DNA of 43,122 bases from Epichloe hybrida (GCA_019022495.1 JAFEKR010000114.1:1-43122), one strand, 5' to 3'; counted from the first letter of the stretch, positions 22,960-34,200 are shown. Program-made: numbers and translations. The notes: a model not told the origin generated them from the letters alone.

Positions 22960-24545
22960 GGCCACCACAACTCCCAAGTCGATCTCGGGCGGTCCATGTT
23001 CAGGGCGTCCTCACCCTCGGACGTCAGGAGTCTTTGCGATGGCTGTCCTCGGCGCGGAGTTTCGAGGCTCCCCGGAGCGGCGGCAACACCGTCCTTGCTA
23101 TGCCGCTCAAGAGCGCGGGTTTCTTCATGTCGAATCGTGTGTTTGAGCGGTCCAATTGCCTCGACTCGGTCATAGGTAGATCTGGGATGAGGCGACCGAC
23201 GTCCCCGTCCCCGTCCCCGTCCACGTCCCTGTCCACGTCCACGTTCAAATCGACCAACCATGCCCGGACGCAAACGACGGGCACTTTCACAGCCAATGTG
23301 CAGGATGCGCCTCGATCGGCGCCAAACACCCCGCCGCATCGCAGGCGACAAGCTCGAAAACAAGCTACCGCGTCTCGGACCGCTGGTGCCGCCTCTGCCT
23401 CTGCATCGTCAGAAGACGGCACTCTTCCGGCCAATGCCTCCACCATCCTCACCAATGTAGCTGCCGCGCAGCCCACGCATTCCGTTCGACGAATCCTCTC
23501 CACCTTTCTGTCACTCTCGAAGCCGCGACTTACCGTTCTCGTTGTTCTCACTGCCATGGTGCCGTACGCATTATACCCCGTCCCGGAGATGCTCATGCCA
23601 ACCATGACGGAAACGCCGAGTCTGAGTCCCCTGACGCTCCTTTTCCTCACCACCGGTACGGCTTTGTGCTCTGCCAGCGCGAATGCTCTCAACATGCTTT
23701 ACGAACCCTCGACCGACGCGAAAATGTCGAGAACGAGGAACAGACCGCTTGTTCGCAGGTTGGTGTCGCCTCGGGTGGCTGCGCTCTTTGCCATCCTCGC
23801 CGGGGGGGTTGGAGTTGGTGCCCTGTTTTTTGGCGTCAATCCCACCGTCTCGTTTCTGGGCCTCTCCAACATCGTCCTGTACGCCGGGGTGTATACGCCG
23901 CTCAAGGCATTCACAGCGTTCAACACGTGGATTGGCGCCGTGGTGGGTGGCATCCCGCCTCTGATGGGATGGGCAGCCGCTGCTGGGGAGGCGGCCACCA
24001 AGGATGGTTCGTGGCGCGAACTGCTATTTGCCAGTGACGGCTCGTCAATTGGAGGCTGGCTCCTAGCCGGGCTGCTCTTTGCCTGGCAGTTCCCGCACTT
24101 CATGGCCCTCAGCTGGTCGATCCGGGACGAGTACAAGGCGGCGGGATTGCGCATGCTAGCGTGGACCAACCCCGGGCGCAACTCGCGAGTCGCCCTGCGA
24201 TATAGCATCGCCTGCCTGCCCATCAGTCTAGGCCTGTGCGCGGCCGGTATCACGGAGTGGTCCTTTGCCGCGACCAGTCTCCCCGTCAACCTGTGGCTTA
24301 TCCGGCAAGCGGTGCGGTTTTGGAAGTTTGAGGGCCACAGGGGCAGTGCGCGTGGCCTCTTCTGGGCCAGCGTATGGCACTTGCCAGGTGTGATGATGCT
24401 GGCTCTGCTCCATAAAAAGGGCATGTGGAGTCGAGCGTGGAAGAGCGTCTTCGGCGGCGACGACGGCGAGTGGGAGGACGAAGAGCTGGAGGACATGGCT
24501 ACCATGACGGCTGCGAATGTCGCCGAGAAGAAGAGTGTGTCTTGA
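22956..24545 (+). CDS. COX10: Protoheme IX farnesyltransferase (heme O synthase), mitochondrial
   Basis: Single exon, 529 residues. It adds a farnesyl group to heme B to make heme O, the precursor of heme A for cytochrome c oxidase, in the inner mitochondrial membrane. Residues 1 to about 60 are rich in Arg and Ser and nearly free of acid, as in a mitochondrial presequence. Residues 80-175 are low-complexity, with a Pro-Ser-Thr repeat near 83-96. The UbiA domain starts near 185 (LSKPRLTVLVVLTA). The Asp-rich substrate motif lies at about 246-265 (NMLYEPSTDAKMSRTRNRPL), then YTPLKAFTAFNTWIGAVVGG near 313-332, then FPHFMALSWSIRDEYKAAG near 379-397, with several membrane helices. The start at 22956 gives the best presequence; Met49 is an alternative. 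Convergent with the Myb gene. Confidence 0.93.
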   Translation: MRPPQLPSRSRAVHVQGVLTLGRQESLRWLSSARSFEAPRSGGNTVLAMPLKSAGFFMSNRVFERSNCLDSVIGRSGMRRPTSPSPSPSTSLSTSTFKSTNHARTQTTGTFTANVQDAPRSAPNTPPHRRRQARKQATASRTAGAASASASSEDGTLPANASTILTNVAAAQPTHSVRRILSTFLSLSKPRLTVLVVLTAMVPYALYPVPEMLMPTMTETPSLSPLTLLFLTTGTALCSASANALNMLYEPSTDAKMSRTRNRPLVRRLVSPRVAALFAILAGGVGVGALFFGVNPTVSFLGLSNIVLYAGVYTPLKAFTAFNTWIGAVVGGIPPLMGWAAAAGEAATKDGSWRELLFASDGSSIGGWLLAGLLFAWQFPHFMALSWSIRDEYKAAGLRMLAWTNPGRNSRVALRYSIACLPISLGLCAAGITEWSFAATSLPVNLWLIRQAVRFWKFEGHRGSARGLFWASVWHLPGVMMLALLHKKGMWSRAWKSVFGGDDGEWEDEELEDMATMTAANVAEKKSVS

Positions 24546-24549
24546 CGAG

Positions 24550-24583
24550 AAAAAAAAAAAAACATGCTTGTTTTTTTTTTTTT
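24550..24583. terminator. A13/T13 hairpin directly after the COX10 stop codon
   Basis: Thirteen A (24550-24562), CATGCTTG, thirteen T (24571-24583). Including the flanking CA/TG this forms a 15-bp stem with a 4-base loop, starting four bases after the stop. It may shape the 3' end of the mRNA. This is an inference from position only. Confidence 0.4.
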
Positions 24584-25315
24584 CCTTGTTGCATCTTAAT
24601 CTGTGCAATCACGCATTTGCATTGCATTGTCCGGGATATAGCGGGACGGTGAGACGGAATCGAATCCCGATGGGTATGGCGGAGGAGGGTTTGTAAGAGT
24701 AGGTTTTCATGGTGGTGGTGACCTAGAGATTAACTATTACTGTACTACCAGCGAACCAGTGCACTAGAAATGAAACGTCATGTCCCAAGGCACCTTTGTT
24801 AAGGTACATCTCTAGTATACATTGAAAATAGGATGCACTGACCCGTTACCAAAGTTCTTTCAGGCTCAAATATCGTAGGAAAATGACGGACGGTGCATTT
24901 GCTCAGCAGGACTGCGTCCGCTCTAAACACAAAAGAAAGCAAATCATTATTTCATAAAGCCCCGACCCGACCCCTTTTTCCACCGTCGTTAATCTCCCGC
25001 TTCCGTCTTTTTTGTTTCCCTCCCCCCCAAATAAAAAAACCCATGTTGCGCATGCTCCGTAACGCCTATTCGAAAACCTATATCCTTGAGATGATGAGCG
25101 CAGATGGAAGAGAAAAGTAATGGCCTTTGTGAAGATGAAGATGAAAAGAAAAAGACGGAAAAAAAAAAAAAATTGAGAGGCAGGAAAGCCCTGGTTCAAA
25201 AAAGGGGGGCGACACATATCTGGCTGTCAATGTCGAAAGGAACGACAAGGAAAACCTGGCGTGGTCAACGCAAGAGACTCATCAGCACGTTTTTTTTTTT
25301 TTTTCGCGTGCTCCA
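24584..25315. other. Convergent intergenic region, no gene seen
   Basis: Shared 3' flank of COX10 and the Myb gene. Contains homopolymer runs (A run near 25160, T15 at 25290-25304) and no supported coding frame. Confidence 0.6.
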
Positions 25316-26532
25316 TCATGCTCTTCTGCCGCCAGATGGGTTGATGAGACTATCGATGCCCATGTCCGCGTTGGGTAACCTCTGGCCGTCGATGTACGGA
25401 CTGTTTCCTCTCGAGGCGTATCGGTGGCCCATGCTCGTCGTCGAACTCACGCTGGAGGAGTACCCGTGGTGGTGGTGACTGGCGTAGGAGGTGCCGCCGC
25501 CGCCGCCGCAACCGTATGCGTTGAGGCCGTAGGAGCTGTGATGGCCGTTGGACGGGAGCAGGTGTGTCTGAGCTGCTGCGTGTCCCTGGAGTTGATAGCC
25601 GACGCCAGAAGCGGCGGAGCTCGATGTAAAGGAATGCGCTGCGCCGGCCGAGGAGTCCATCTCAGGACTGCTGTAGGATGCGTCTAGTTCACCAACAGGA
25701 GTCAGGGCGATGCCGGAAATGCCGCTGTCGTCGTCATACCCTGTCATGTGAGAGCTGGTCTCGAGGCGATCGCGGCGCGAAGCCGCGCGAGCCGCACTTT
25801 GCAGATTCTTCAGTCCATTGGACATGCACTTTTTCGAAAGAGAGAGGCATTTTTGGATCAGCGACTTGTGTGAGTGTGTGTTTTTTTTTTGGGGGGGGGG
25901 GATTTCTTGTTGGGCTCCAAGTGAAACTTTTATACGAGATATAGGAGAAAAAAGTGTTCATGATGTGAGCCCGCGGAGAAAAGGACGCTTGCTTTGCTTA
26001 CCTTTGCTTCGACGACATTCCACTTCTCCCCCATGCGGGCGGCGAGGCCGCTCCAAATCTCCTTTCGCATGCCCATGTACTCCTTGGCCATTTGCTGAAG
26101 TTTGCGGGTGTCCCAGTCATCTGCGCCCTTGCGCTCCATGAGGCGCTCATGGCGCTTGCGGCACGCGTTCGCGCTCTTGCTGGGGAAGTAGGCGTCTTTG
26201 ATTTGGCTCCAGTTCAGACCCTGCATTCTTGCCGTGACGAGTTGGTTGTCGTCGTCAACGGTCCAGGCACCTGAGGATGCCCGATGCTGAGCCGCCGGGG
26301 GCAAGGACGAGGCGTCGACCATGTATGCATCATAGGAGGCTTGCTGAGCCGAAGGGACCTGCAGGGAGGCAGATTCGGGGCATTCAGGGGGGATAGTGTA
26401 GTAGCTGGGGGGAACCTGAACGCGCTGTGGTTGCGATTGCTGGGCGTACATGGACGATGTAGCCATGGCGCTCGACAGCTGATGAGCATAGTTGTGATGA
26501 GGTCCACTGGCGGTGCGGTGATGTTTAGGCAT
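25316..26532 (-). CDS. Myb/SANT-like DNA-binding protein
   Basis: Two exons: 26532-26002 (177 codons) and 25828-25316. They are joined across a 173-nt intron (GTAAGC donor at 26001, AAAAAG acceptor ending 25829), giving 347 residues. The join reads VVEAK|CMSNGLKNLQ, which suits this fungal family. The N-terminus is His/Gln/Ser-rich. A Myb repeat spans about 87-133: GAWTVDDDNQLV, Trp90 and Trp108, then ANACRKRHERL as recognition helix. A second Trp-bearing segment (about 138-178, Trp140, Trp160, Trp171) looks like a degenerate SANT repeat. The C-terminus is Ser/Gly/His-rich, with a Gly run followed by HHHH. It is probably a nuclear regulator with unknown targets. No catalytic domain is present. 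Confidence 0.85.
25829..26001 (-). other. Intron of the Myb gene with a C11/A10 tract
   Basis: The 173-nt intron carries a T10-G11 run on the plus strand (25881-25901), so its RNA contains C11 then A10 upstream of the CT-rich acceptor tract. Both splice sites are GT-AG and the join is phase 0. Confidence 0.75.
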
Positions 26533-29500
26533 TATGGTACGAAAGTGACGAGAGAGAGAGAGAGAAAAAGTGTCCCTCTCAAGATGGTGGGACGTAAATG
26601 TGATATAATTCTGCGAGGCCGGCTCGTTGGACTGGGGCTGGGCTGGAGCCGGACTTGATTGGGCTGCTCAAGTTATCGATTATAGCAAGATTATTGAAAA
26701 CGAAGGTGGGCAGAGCTTGTGCATGTGCTTCCCTGCAGCACTGATGATGATATAATGATCAAAGATGGGGAAATAAGACAGGTAATACAGAGAGCTCGTG
26801 TGTGGGTAGTCGAATTTCCCCTGGGCAAGTGAGGGGGGGGGGGGGGAATGAAAAAAAAAAAATTGACCCCGTCGTTCAAGCCGGTGATGGAACGAGAGAT
26901 TGGATAAAAAAGAAACGTAAAATGTCCGGGGAAAAAAAACCAGTCTAGGCACGTTCAAAGAGGGATGAAGAAGTTGGAGAAGAAACGAAACAAGCTTGGC
27001 CTGGCCTCAAACGACGGGGACATGAAGCAGCTTTAAGATCTTGAGACGACGATGAGATCCATCGCCTTGACTAAGAAAAGACGAAGACCAATGCCACGAT
27101 GGGCGGCTGTAGAGTTGCAACCAGGTCTACAAGACGAGAATGGAAGTGAAACGATTTCGCCGTGTCCAAAACGTCGACTTGTTGGGAAATGGGTCGATGA
27201 TATTGGCCAAGGGGGAATCTGGGGGCGGCCCGGCGGTTAAGAAGGTAGAACTGTGGCGGTTAATATGTTGACGTATCTGGAGAAGGGGGGGGACGTGACT
27301 AAATGGAGCAATTCACACTCAGAGAGGGTCCTCATTAGAGAGACTAAAAAGTGGTCAATGTTTGGCTATAGTCCGTATGTACGGTGAAAATGGAGCGCTC
27401 GACGAATGAAGGGGGCGTTTCCGATGGCAAGTGGGTCATGATAGACGCCATCGTAGCGGATATATCGTGAACGACGTGAACGATGCGAGTAACACGGAGT
27501 GGCTGACTGTGGATGTTGGGGGCGGAAGCAGAGACGGGATTGGCTGCGGGCAAGCGCGCGTCTACAGCCACCAAAACCTCCAGGGCCAGCTTGCCCCAGC
27601 TTGCCCCAGTTTGCCCTAGTTTGCCCCACCCGTGTGCTAAGTTTAGGCCAACTTGGCAGGAGCCTTCCGAATTCCTGCCTGCCGAATCGGTGGGAGCAAC
27701 TTGGAGGAAGCATGCGATTTCATCGACGAGGCCATTTCCGGTGTAAAGACACGTTTCTCAACCATCCAAGCGTGAAACCAAACCATCAGCCATGTACATG
27801 CGACGGCATATCAGCAGACAGCAGACAGCAGTGGCAGCGAACCCTGGGCGTCTGGTGTGCTCGTTCGAGCAAGACTCTGGTCCAGAATGGCTCGATGAGA
27901 AGCAAAAAGGTTCCGCGCGCAGCCGGCCGATGTCTGCACCACGAGCTCCCGGATCGGTCTGACAGGCATTTTCCCCGTCTCTGGCATCCTTCACGGGACC
28001 CTCCCAACCTCCTTCTCCTCGCCTCCCCCCGGAGGTTTGAAAGAATCCCCAGCGACACATCTGCCCCACGTGGGCGATCGCGGGAAAGACTGGCCCAGTG
28101 GAAACATCTCTCCATGTTATGTCTTCGGGGACGTACAGAATTCTCTTGCGGGATCCCAGGTCATTGTTCTTGGTTCATGGACAACATGTCTCATCAACTG
28201 AACACTTTCTGGCATCGCTCCATGTAGATCGACGACTGCGTCATACATTCAGCGGCGGGTACGCACCGACGCAGACGCATGAATCCCAGATTCCTATTGC
28301 GAGATTCCACGAGTGTTTGCAAAGAGACTCGATGGTCCAATGGCAGCAGGTGTTCCTTCTTCTTTCTTCTTCTAGATCAGGACCCCCTCGTCAGCTCCCG
28401 TCAAATCCTCCGTGACATTGAACAAGATTCGTTTTGGGTAGTTTCGCACGTGTGCCAATTTGACAACAACCCTTTATGTGTTCGTCATACAACAGACGAC
28501 GTCCTGGCCCACCAGTCGATTCTTTCCACAAACTGAGCCAAGGCCACCGGGATCATGCACTCTGGACGTGGGTTCAGCGTCCAACATTGGACACAAGGTC
28601 GAGCCATGTGGCGTTTAACCCCTGTTTCCGGCTGCCCAGCCCGGGGCATCTTCTGATATCCCCAAGTACGGAGTACAAATTCCTGTGATACGGCTGCTTT
28701 GTGAATCCCCCACGTGTGTTATTTCGTTGCTTTGATAGGATCTCGGAGCCCAGGGGCCTGTTCAGCAACCTCCATGTACTCCGTACTCCAACGGCCAACG
28801 TCCCATCCCTGTTGGTGATGAAGCAAATGAAGCGGAGAGAGCTACTTCATGTATACCTGCATACTGCATGGCCCAATGTTCACGGCGGCCTTGCGTCGGA
28901 GTATTCTGCACGCCGTTGTCGGCGATCCGCGTGATGGAAGGAGGGGACGAACGAGGAAGTGAAGTCGTCTCGGCCATCACCAAAGGGGACCCTGGTAGGT
29001 CCCAGAGGCCTTTCTGTTCAATCCAAGAGATGGCATAAAAGGTAAGCATGACCCATCTATTCGACTTGACTGGGGATATTTGGCTTCTGCAAAGAATCAG
29101 GCCACTGAAACCTCCCGCATCGGCAACAAGTGCACTGTGTGAAAGCAATCCTCGTCCATCATCAAGATGCCGGCCCTCCACCTGTACGACTACGTATTTT
29201 CCATTGGCACATTTTTTTTTCCCCCTGCTTGATGCCTACAATAACGGTGCAAGTAAGTGGTAGAGCTACGAGCGAGCCAGTTCTTTGCCCAGCACGCACT
29301 TTGGCCCTTGGGACATTCGATAGACTAACGCTTGGCCGTTGCATGGAAGATGATGTTGGCCAATGCCTAGGCAACAAGCGTTTCATCGAGATCGATTTCG
29401 TACCATATGGTGGTGTTCTGATAGGTCTGTTCCTCAATGCCCCCAAGTTTTAATCCGTAGGCTTTGGGGAAAGAACCGTGTAGCAGACATGGTCATCGTC

Positions 29501-29849
29501 ATGATGAGCTGACTTTGTCTATTCCAAGATACAGAAGCAAGGAAGGAAAAGGGGGTTATAAAGAGAGGGCATTCTTAAAATAAAAGAGATATTAAAAGTA
29601 ATGGGCGGGCCACATTTGCGGCTGCGCAATATCATGCTTGTTCCGACACTTTTGGTCAGCACGGCACGGACGGAGTGTACAGGATGAGAAACGGGATTGT
29701 TTGTTTCACCGCAAGGGCGCAGTCTGATGAGCACTCTTGTTCTTTTTGCTTAGCAGCCAGTAGTTTATTCACAACGAGACATGTCTACTGTGAAGAATCA
29801 AGTGCCAAAAGAAAAAAATTGCGACGACGGGAATTCGGCATTCGCTGCC

Positions 29850-29880
<31 letters not shown>

Positions 29881-30146
29881 CCCCGGATTGGGTTCGTCCA
29901 AATGGTAAGTGGGACGGGCGGCTGACAGATTCGAAATCAATCACCCTATCTTCGCCGAACCTCCGCGGCTTTCGTCCGTTATTGCTGCAACGCCGTCGAA
30001 CTAGAACAAGGCTTGCGAGGCGAGGCGAGGCGAGGCGCAAATCCAGCATCGCTGCCTTTCCTTTTCCGGATCGCACTTGTTAAGTTGTCGACAACGGAGG
30101 GACGGGCACCGATGACGCATCCTTTCGGATGGAGCTTGGGTAAAAG
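26533..30146. other. 3.6-kb region between divergent genes, no gene recognised
   Basis: GC-balanced, with only short frames on both strands and nothing resembling a protein family. Contains an AG repeat (26551-26565), G14 (26833-26846) followed by A12, four 10-bp AGCTTGCCCC-type repeats (27588-27627), two GTACGGAGTAC motifs (28666-28676 and 28776-28787, opposite orientations), T28 (29853-29880) and a GAGGC repeat near 30017-30036. It could hold long regulatory regions for the Myb gene or non-coding RNA. Confidence 0.5.
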
Positions 30147-30153
30147 TATAAAG
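30147..30153 (+). promoter_or_regulatory. Probable TATA box of the oxalate decarboxylase gene
   Basis: TATAAAG lies 113 bases before the predicted start codon, a suitable distance for a fungal core promoter with a short leader. Confidence 0.5.
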
Positions 30154-30265
30154 ACTGCTGAAGAGGGGAGGAGGGGAGGGGAGGGAGGGACGTGGCTAAG
30201 CTCTGGAGCTCGACTTACTTCCGTTGAGTACCAAGCATAGACGGGACTCGACGCGCAAAACAATC

Positions 30266-31724
30266 ATGATGCTCCCGGCGACTGGGTTCCTGTTGGCTGC
30301 GTTAACGCGCCGGTGTTCGGACTACTGGCCCCGTTGCCGGCGTCAGGGCCCCGATCCCAACGGCCACGTCGTCCAGCGGGAGCTTGTATGGAGATGGCAA
30401 GCTCCTCGGAGGCAATGCTCCACCGCCCGACGTCGAATCCTCGGATGCTCTGGTCAGAAACCCCCAGGAGGTAGATGGTCAAGACGCCGAGGCCAAGCTG
30501 GGACTGTTCCTCGACTTCAACGGCGTCGAGAAGCCCGAGCCGATCCGAGGAGAGTACGGCGGCACGGACGGCGGACCGAGGACGTACGAGTATGAGAAGC
30601 TGAACTCGGATCTGTACGCTCCCCCGGGCACGGATTCCGGCTCGGTGCCGAACGCGAAGTGGCCCCTCGGTCTTTCACACAACAGGCCCGGGTACAAGGG
30701 CAGGTCGGGCTGGGCTCGCCAGCAAAACACGGCCACCCTGCCGGCGGCGAAGCAGATGGCCGGCGTCGACATGAAGCTGGCGCCGAATGCCTATCGCGAA
30801 CTCCACTGGCACACGGCCAGCGAGTGGGCGCTGGTTTTGAAAGGATGTGTGCGCGTCGCGGCCATCAACGACGAGTCGCAGTCCTTCACCGATGACCTCT
30901 GCGAGGGCGACGTCTGGTTCTTCCCATCCGGCATGCCTCATTCCATCCAAGCGTTCGACAAGGGGGTCGAGTTCCTCCTGGTCTTCGACTCGGGGGACTT
31001 TGACGAGAACGGCACGTTTCTCATCACCGAGATGTTTGCCCGGACTCCGCGCGAGGTTCTCTCCAAGAACTTCCAGGCCGACGTCGACGCCTTCAAAAAC
31101 GTGCCCGACAAGGAGCTCTACATCTTCGACGGCACGCCCCAGCCCAGGGACATTGAGAAGCAAAACGCCACCACTGCTGCCCCGGGGGGCTTCCTCGGAG
31201 GAAACAGCTCGTACACCTATCACTGGTCGCGGCAGAAGCCTCACGAGGTCCCAGGCGGCTCGGTCAAGGTTCTGGACCCAACCACGTTCCCAATCGCATC
31301 TGGCTTCTCCGCGGCCCTGGTGACGATCCAGCCCGGCGCGATGCGCGAGATGCACTGGCACACTTCCTCTGATGAATGGGATTACTTCCTGCAGGGCTCG
31401 GGCCGAGCCACCGTCTATGCTGCGCCCAGCGCCGGCCGGACATTCGACTTTACCGCCGGGGACGTCGGGTACATTCCGCGAGACGACGCGCACTACGTTG
31501 AGAACACGGGGACCGAGGACCTGATCTTCCTCGAGGTGCTGCAGGCGCCCAAGTTTACCGACATCTCGGTCGCGCAGTGGCTTGCCCTCACTCCGAGACA
31601 GACCATCAAGGACCACTTGAAGCTTCCGGATTCTTTGCTGGACAACCTACCCACGGAGAAGACGCTTATCAAGAAGGGCAATCCTGACCTGCTGGCTCTT
31701 GCGCATGGTGGGAAGGCATATTGA
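30266..31724 (+). CDS. Secreted bicupin oxalate decarboxylase
   Basis: Two exons: 30266-30300 and 30347-31724, with a 46-nt intron (GTTAAC...CAG). Joined, they give 470 residues starting MMLPATGFLLAAAPIPTATS, a clean signal peptide. It splits oxalate to formate and CO2 and needs Mn. Cupin 1 has HWH (His165, His167), Glu171 and His210. Cupin 2 has HWH (His348, His350), Glu355 and His394. The flexible lid near 231-234 reads DENG. Its Glu232 matches the proton-donor Glu of the SENS lid in bacterial OxdC, which favours decarboxylase over oxidase. NSS (about 298) and NAT (about 285) are possible N-glycosylation sites. A role in oxalate detoxification outside the cell is inferred. The open frame alone would start at a TTG in mid-protein, so the spliced start is preferred. 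Confidence 0.9.
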
Positions 31725-32372
31725 GCATCGTAGGCGGTTTGGCTGGAGAGGTTGCGCGAGTGGCGGCGCATATATCGGGAATGGATCGGATCGCAACAGG
31801 ATGGAAAAATTTTCAATTCTCTAATTTATTAGACTTTGTCCACGAAGCTTCGAGTCACAGCTAGCTAGCGAATCGTTGCATTGATGATGATGGCGTTCGA
31901 AATAAAGTAGCGTTCGATTGTAGTACCATGCAAAACAGTCAATGGGGACGAATCGTCATTATTCGGTGGGCGAGGACACGCAAAACAGCAAGATGAGAGG
32001 CAGTGATTCAAAAATCATGGTGGTATTCAAAAGGCTAGTCTGATCTGAGAACACTACTCTTGAAATTTGAACACCCCTTCATTAATCGTGTCCCGGTCGT
32101 GCGCGACCATGCGGCTCCCATAGTCACCCAGGCCCAGGTCGCCTCGTATCAATTTTGGTTTTCCCCCTGGGTTGCCTGCTGCAAAGGCGACGGGTAGCAG
32201 AAGCGCTGGGGTTGTTGTTCACCGGGGTATTTTTTTTTTTTTCCGGCCAGTCGCTCGCTTATTTTCACGTCAATGTCACGTCACGACTTCACGATGCAGC
32301 TTTGGCTCAGTCCATTCCCACGTCTTGGTCGCCTTCCCTGATTCTGCAACGGAATCCAATTCAGCAGACGGT
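31725..32372. other. Convergent intergenic region, no gene seen
   Basis: 3' flanks of the oxalate decarboxylase and peroxiredoxin genes. A T run lies near 32230-32241. No supported coding frame. Confidence 0.6.
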
Positions 32373-33151
32373 TTAGATCTGGGGAAGAGCAGTGTATCGG
32401 AGGTAGGGCTTGATGACTTTGTGGTTGGGGAACAGCTCCTTGGCCTCGGCCTCCTTGACGCTGTTGGCGACGATGACGTCCTGGCCGGGGACCCAGTCAA
32501 TGGGAGTGGCAATCTTGTGCTTGTCGCCGGCCTGGAGGGAGTCGACGATGCGGAGGACCTCGGCGGCGTTGCGGCCGGTGGAGGCGGGGTAGGAGAGGAT
32601 GGTGCGGATCGTCTTCTTGGGGTCGATGAAGAAGACGGATCGGATGGTAAGAGGCAGGGCGTTTCTGTCGATGTTGGAGGGGTCCTGGTAGTCGATCCTG
32701 TGAGGGGGGGGTCAGTGTCATGTCATGTCATATGTGTCGGAATCTTGGCGATTCCAGAAGTTGCCGTGGGCAAAAAGGCGAGGGCGAGGGCGAGGGCGAG
32801 GGCGAAACAAACTCACATGTCGTACTGGTTGGCCACGACACGGTCTGGGTCAGCAATGATGGGGAACTGGACGTTGCCGCCAGTGACCTCGGCAATGTCC
32901 TTGATCCAGCCGGCGTGGCTGTCGGTGGTGTCGGCCGACAAGCCGAGAAGCTTGACACCTCGCTTGGTGAACTCGGGCTCGAGCTTGGCAAAGGCACCCA
33001 GCTCGGTGGTGCAGACGGGGGTGAAATCCTGAGGGTGGGAGAAGAGGATGGCCCAGCTGCCCTCGATGTACTTGTGGAATTCGATCTTGCCGATGTTGCT
33101 GTCGGCAGTGAAGTCGGGGGCCTTGGAGCCGAGACGGAGAGGGCCTGCCAT
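32373..33151 (-). CDS. 1-Cys peroxiredoxin (Prx6/AhpC-TSA type)
   Basis: Exon 1 is 33151-32817 and exon 2 is 32697-32373, around a 119-nt intron (GTGAGT...CAG). The total is 219 residues, the usual length for the family. It reduces hydroperoxides with a single peroxidatic cysteine. The active-site block is DFTPVCTTELG, with Thr44 and Cys47. Arg132 (in IRSVFFID) completes the catalytic triad seen in PRDX6, at the same numbering. The junction reads NQYDM|IDYQDPSN. The C-terminal LRYTALPQI lies in the dimer-forming extension. No second resolving cysteine is evident and no presequence is seen, so it is probably cytosolic, though mitochondrial targeting as in yeast Prx1 is not excluded. It is convergent with the oxalate decarboxylase gene. 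Confidence 0.92.
32698..32816 (-). other. Peroxiredoxin intron containing a hexamer repeat
   Basis: 119-nt GT-AG intron with five GGCGAG units on the plus strand (32777-32806) close to the donor, and TGTCA repeats near 32717-32729. Confidence 0.8.
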
Positions 33152-33296
33152 GTTTTGAATGCGGGGATTCCTGGCTTTTCGGTGGTTGTTTGGTTATATT
33201 GTACGGAGTATATGTATGTATGATGCTTCAGGGGAAAAGGGGGAGGGAGAGTGAAGGGGGGGAAGAGGAAGGCCTCGCTGAGCGTGGCAAGAACCC

Positions 33297-33304
33297 TTAT
33301 ATAA
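33297..33304 (-). promoter_or_regulatory. Probable TATA box of the peroxiredoxin gene
   Basis: Palindromic TTATATAA about 146 bases upstream of the peroxiredoxin ATG. A GTACGGAGTA motif lies between them at 33201-33210. Confidence 0.45.
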
Positions 33305-34200
33305 GCTAACCTTTGGGCCCCAACCAGGCCCGGGGGTTTCACGCCTTGGTGTGGCGCCAGAAGCCAGAGGTGAGGAGAAATATTAACTCAACCAGTTGCT
33401 TGTTGATGTGATGATGGTCTCTGGATGCGTGGATTTGGTGGCCCCGGTCTCGCTGCCCCTCCCCTCCATCTTTTTTTTGTCCCCCCCCCCACCAATTGAG
33501 TTAGTGCCACCTGGTACCACATCACATGCCACCACCCCTCCATCTGCCCCTCTTGAAGCTCTTGCCCCTCCCTCCCCCTCCATGCCTTTGACTGCCGCTC
33601 CTGTTCCTGGTCGAATCTTACAAGAGCGAAATTTTTCCCACGCCTGCTCATCAATTCGCCATGATCGCAAGCTCAATTTCGAGACCAGAGTCAATCCACG
33701 TATCCCCAAGAATAATCCGTCCACATCCACCTCAACCTGGCCCAAACGCAAAAGAGGACCCTGAAAGCCAGCCAGCCTTCAACCCAAAAGCGATGGCGTG
33801 CTCCTCCCCCAAAAGCCTCATTGGCCCACCTCGCTATTTTGCCATCCGAGCCTCGCTGACGCAATGAGAGCTGCCGTAATTCGTAATAATAACTTGATTA
33901 AGTTAGTGAGGCTTGGTCCCGGCCTGTCGGGGGCACCCAGACAAGCACGCAATTTTCCCACTCCGACCTCCCGCGAGTGCCGTCTCTTGCCGTGAGGCGT
34001 CGGGGAGCATGAGACCTGACAGTGTACAGGGTATTTCATTCGCCGTATGCCCATCTCGAGGGTCCTAGCTAGCTAGAATAGGCATTTCCAACTTTACCCT
34101 AACAAAAGAAAACCACTCAAAACGTGTCAAACGTCAACAACTCAAAGACAGAAAAAGAACGAGCAAAAAATACCCCATTAGATGAACACGCCATAAGAGT
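33305..34200. other. Intergenic region upstream of the peroxiredoxin gene, no gene seen
   Basis: Short frames on both strands without recognisable homology. CT-rich tracts around 33460-33580. Ends at the tRNA-Arg gene. Confidence 0.55.

Noticed and set aside
23024..24608. Several long minus-strand frames over COX10
   Set aside because: Shadows of the GC-rich COX10 coding sequence; the plus-strand frame carries all UbiA motifs.
27499..28227. 242-residue plus-strand frame
   Set aside because: Begins at GTG, contains a tandem repeat, and has no recognisable domain or good start.
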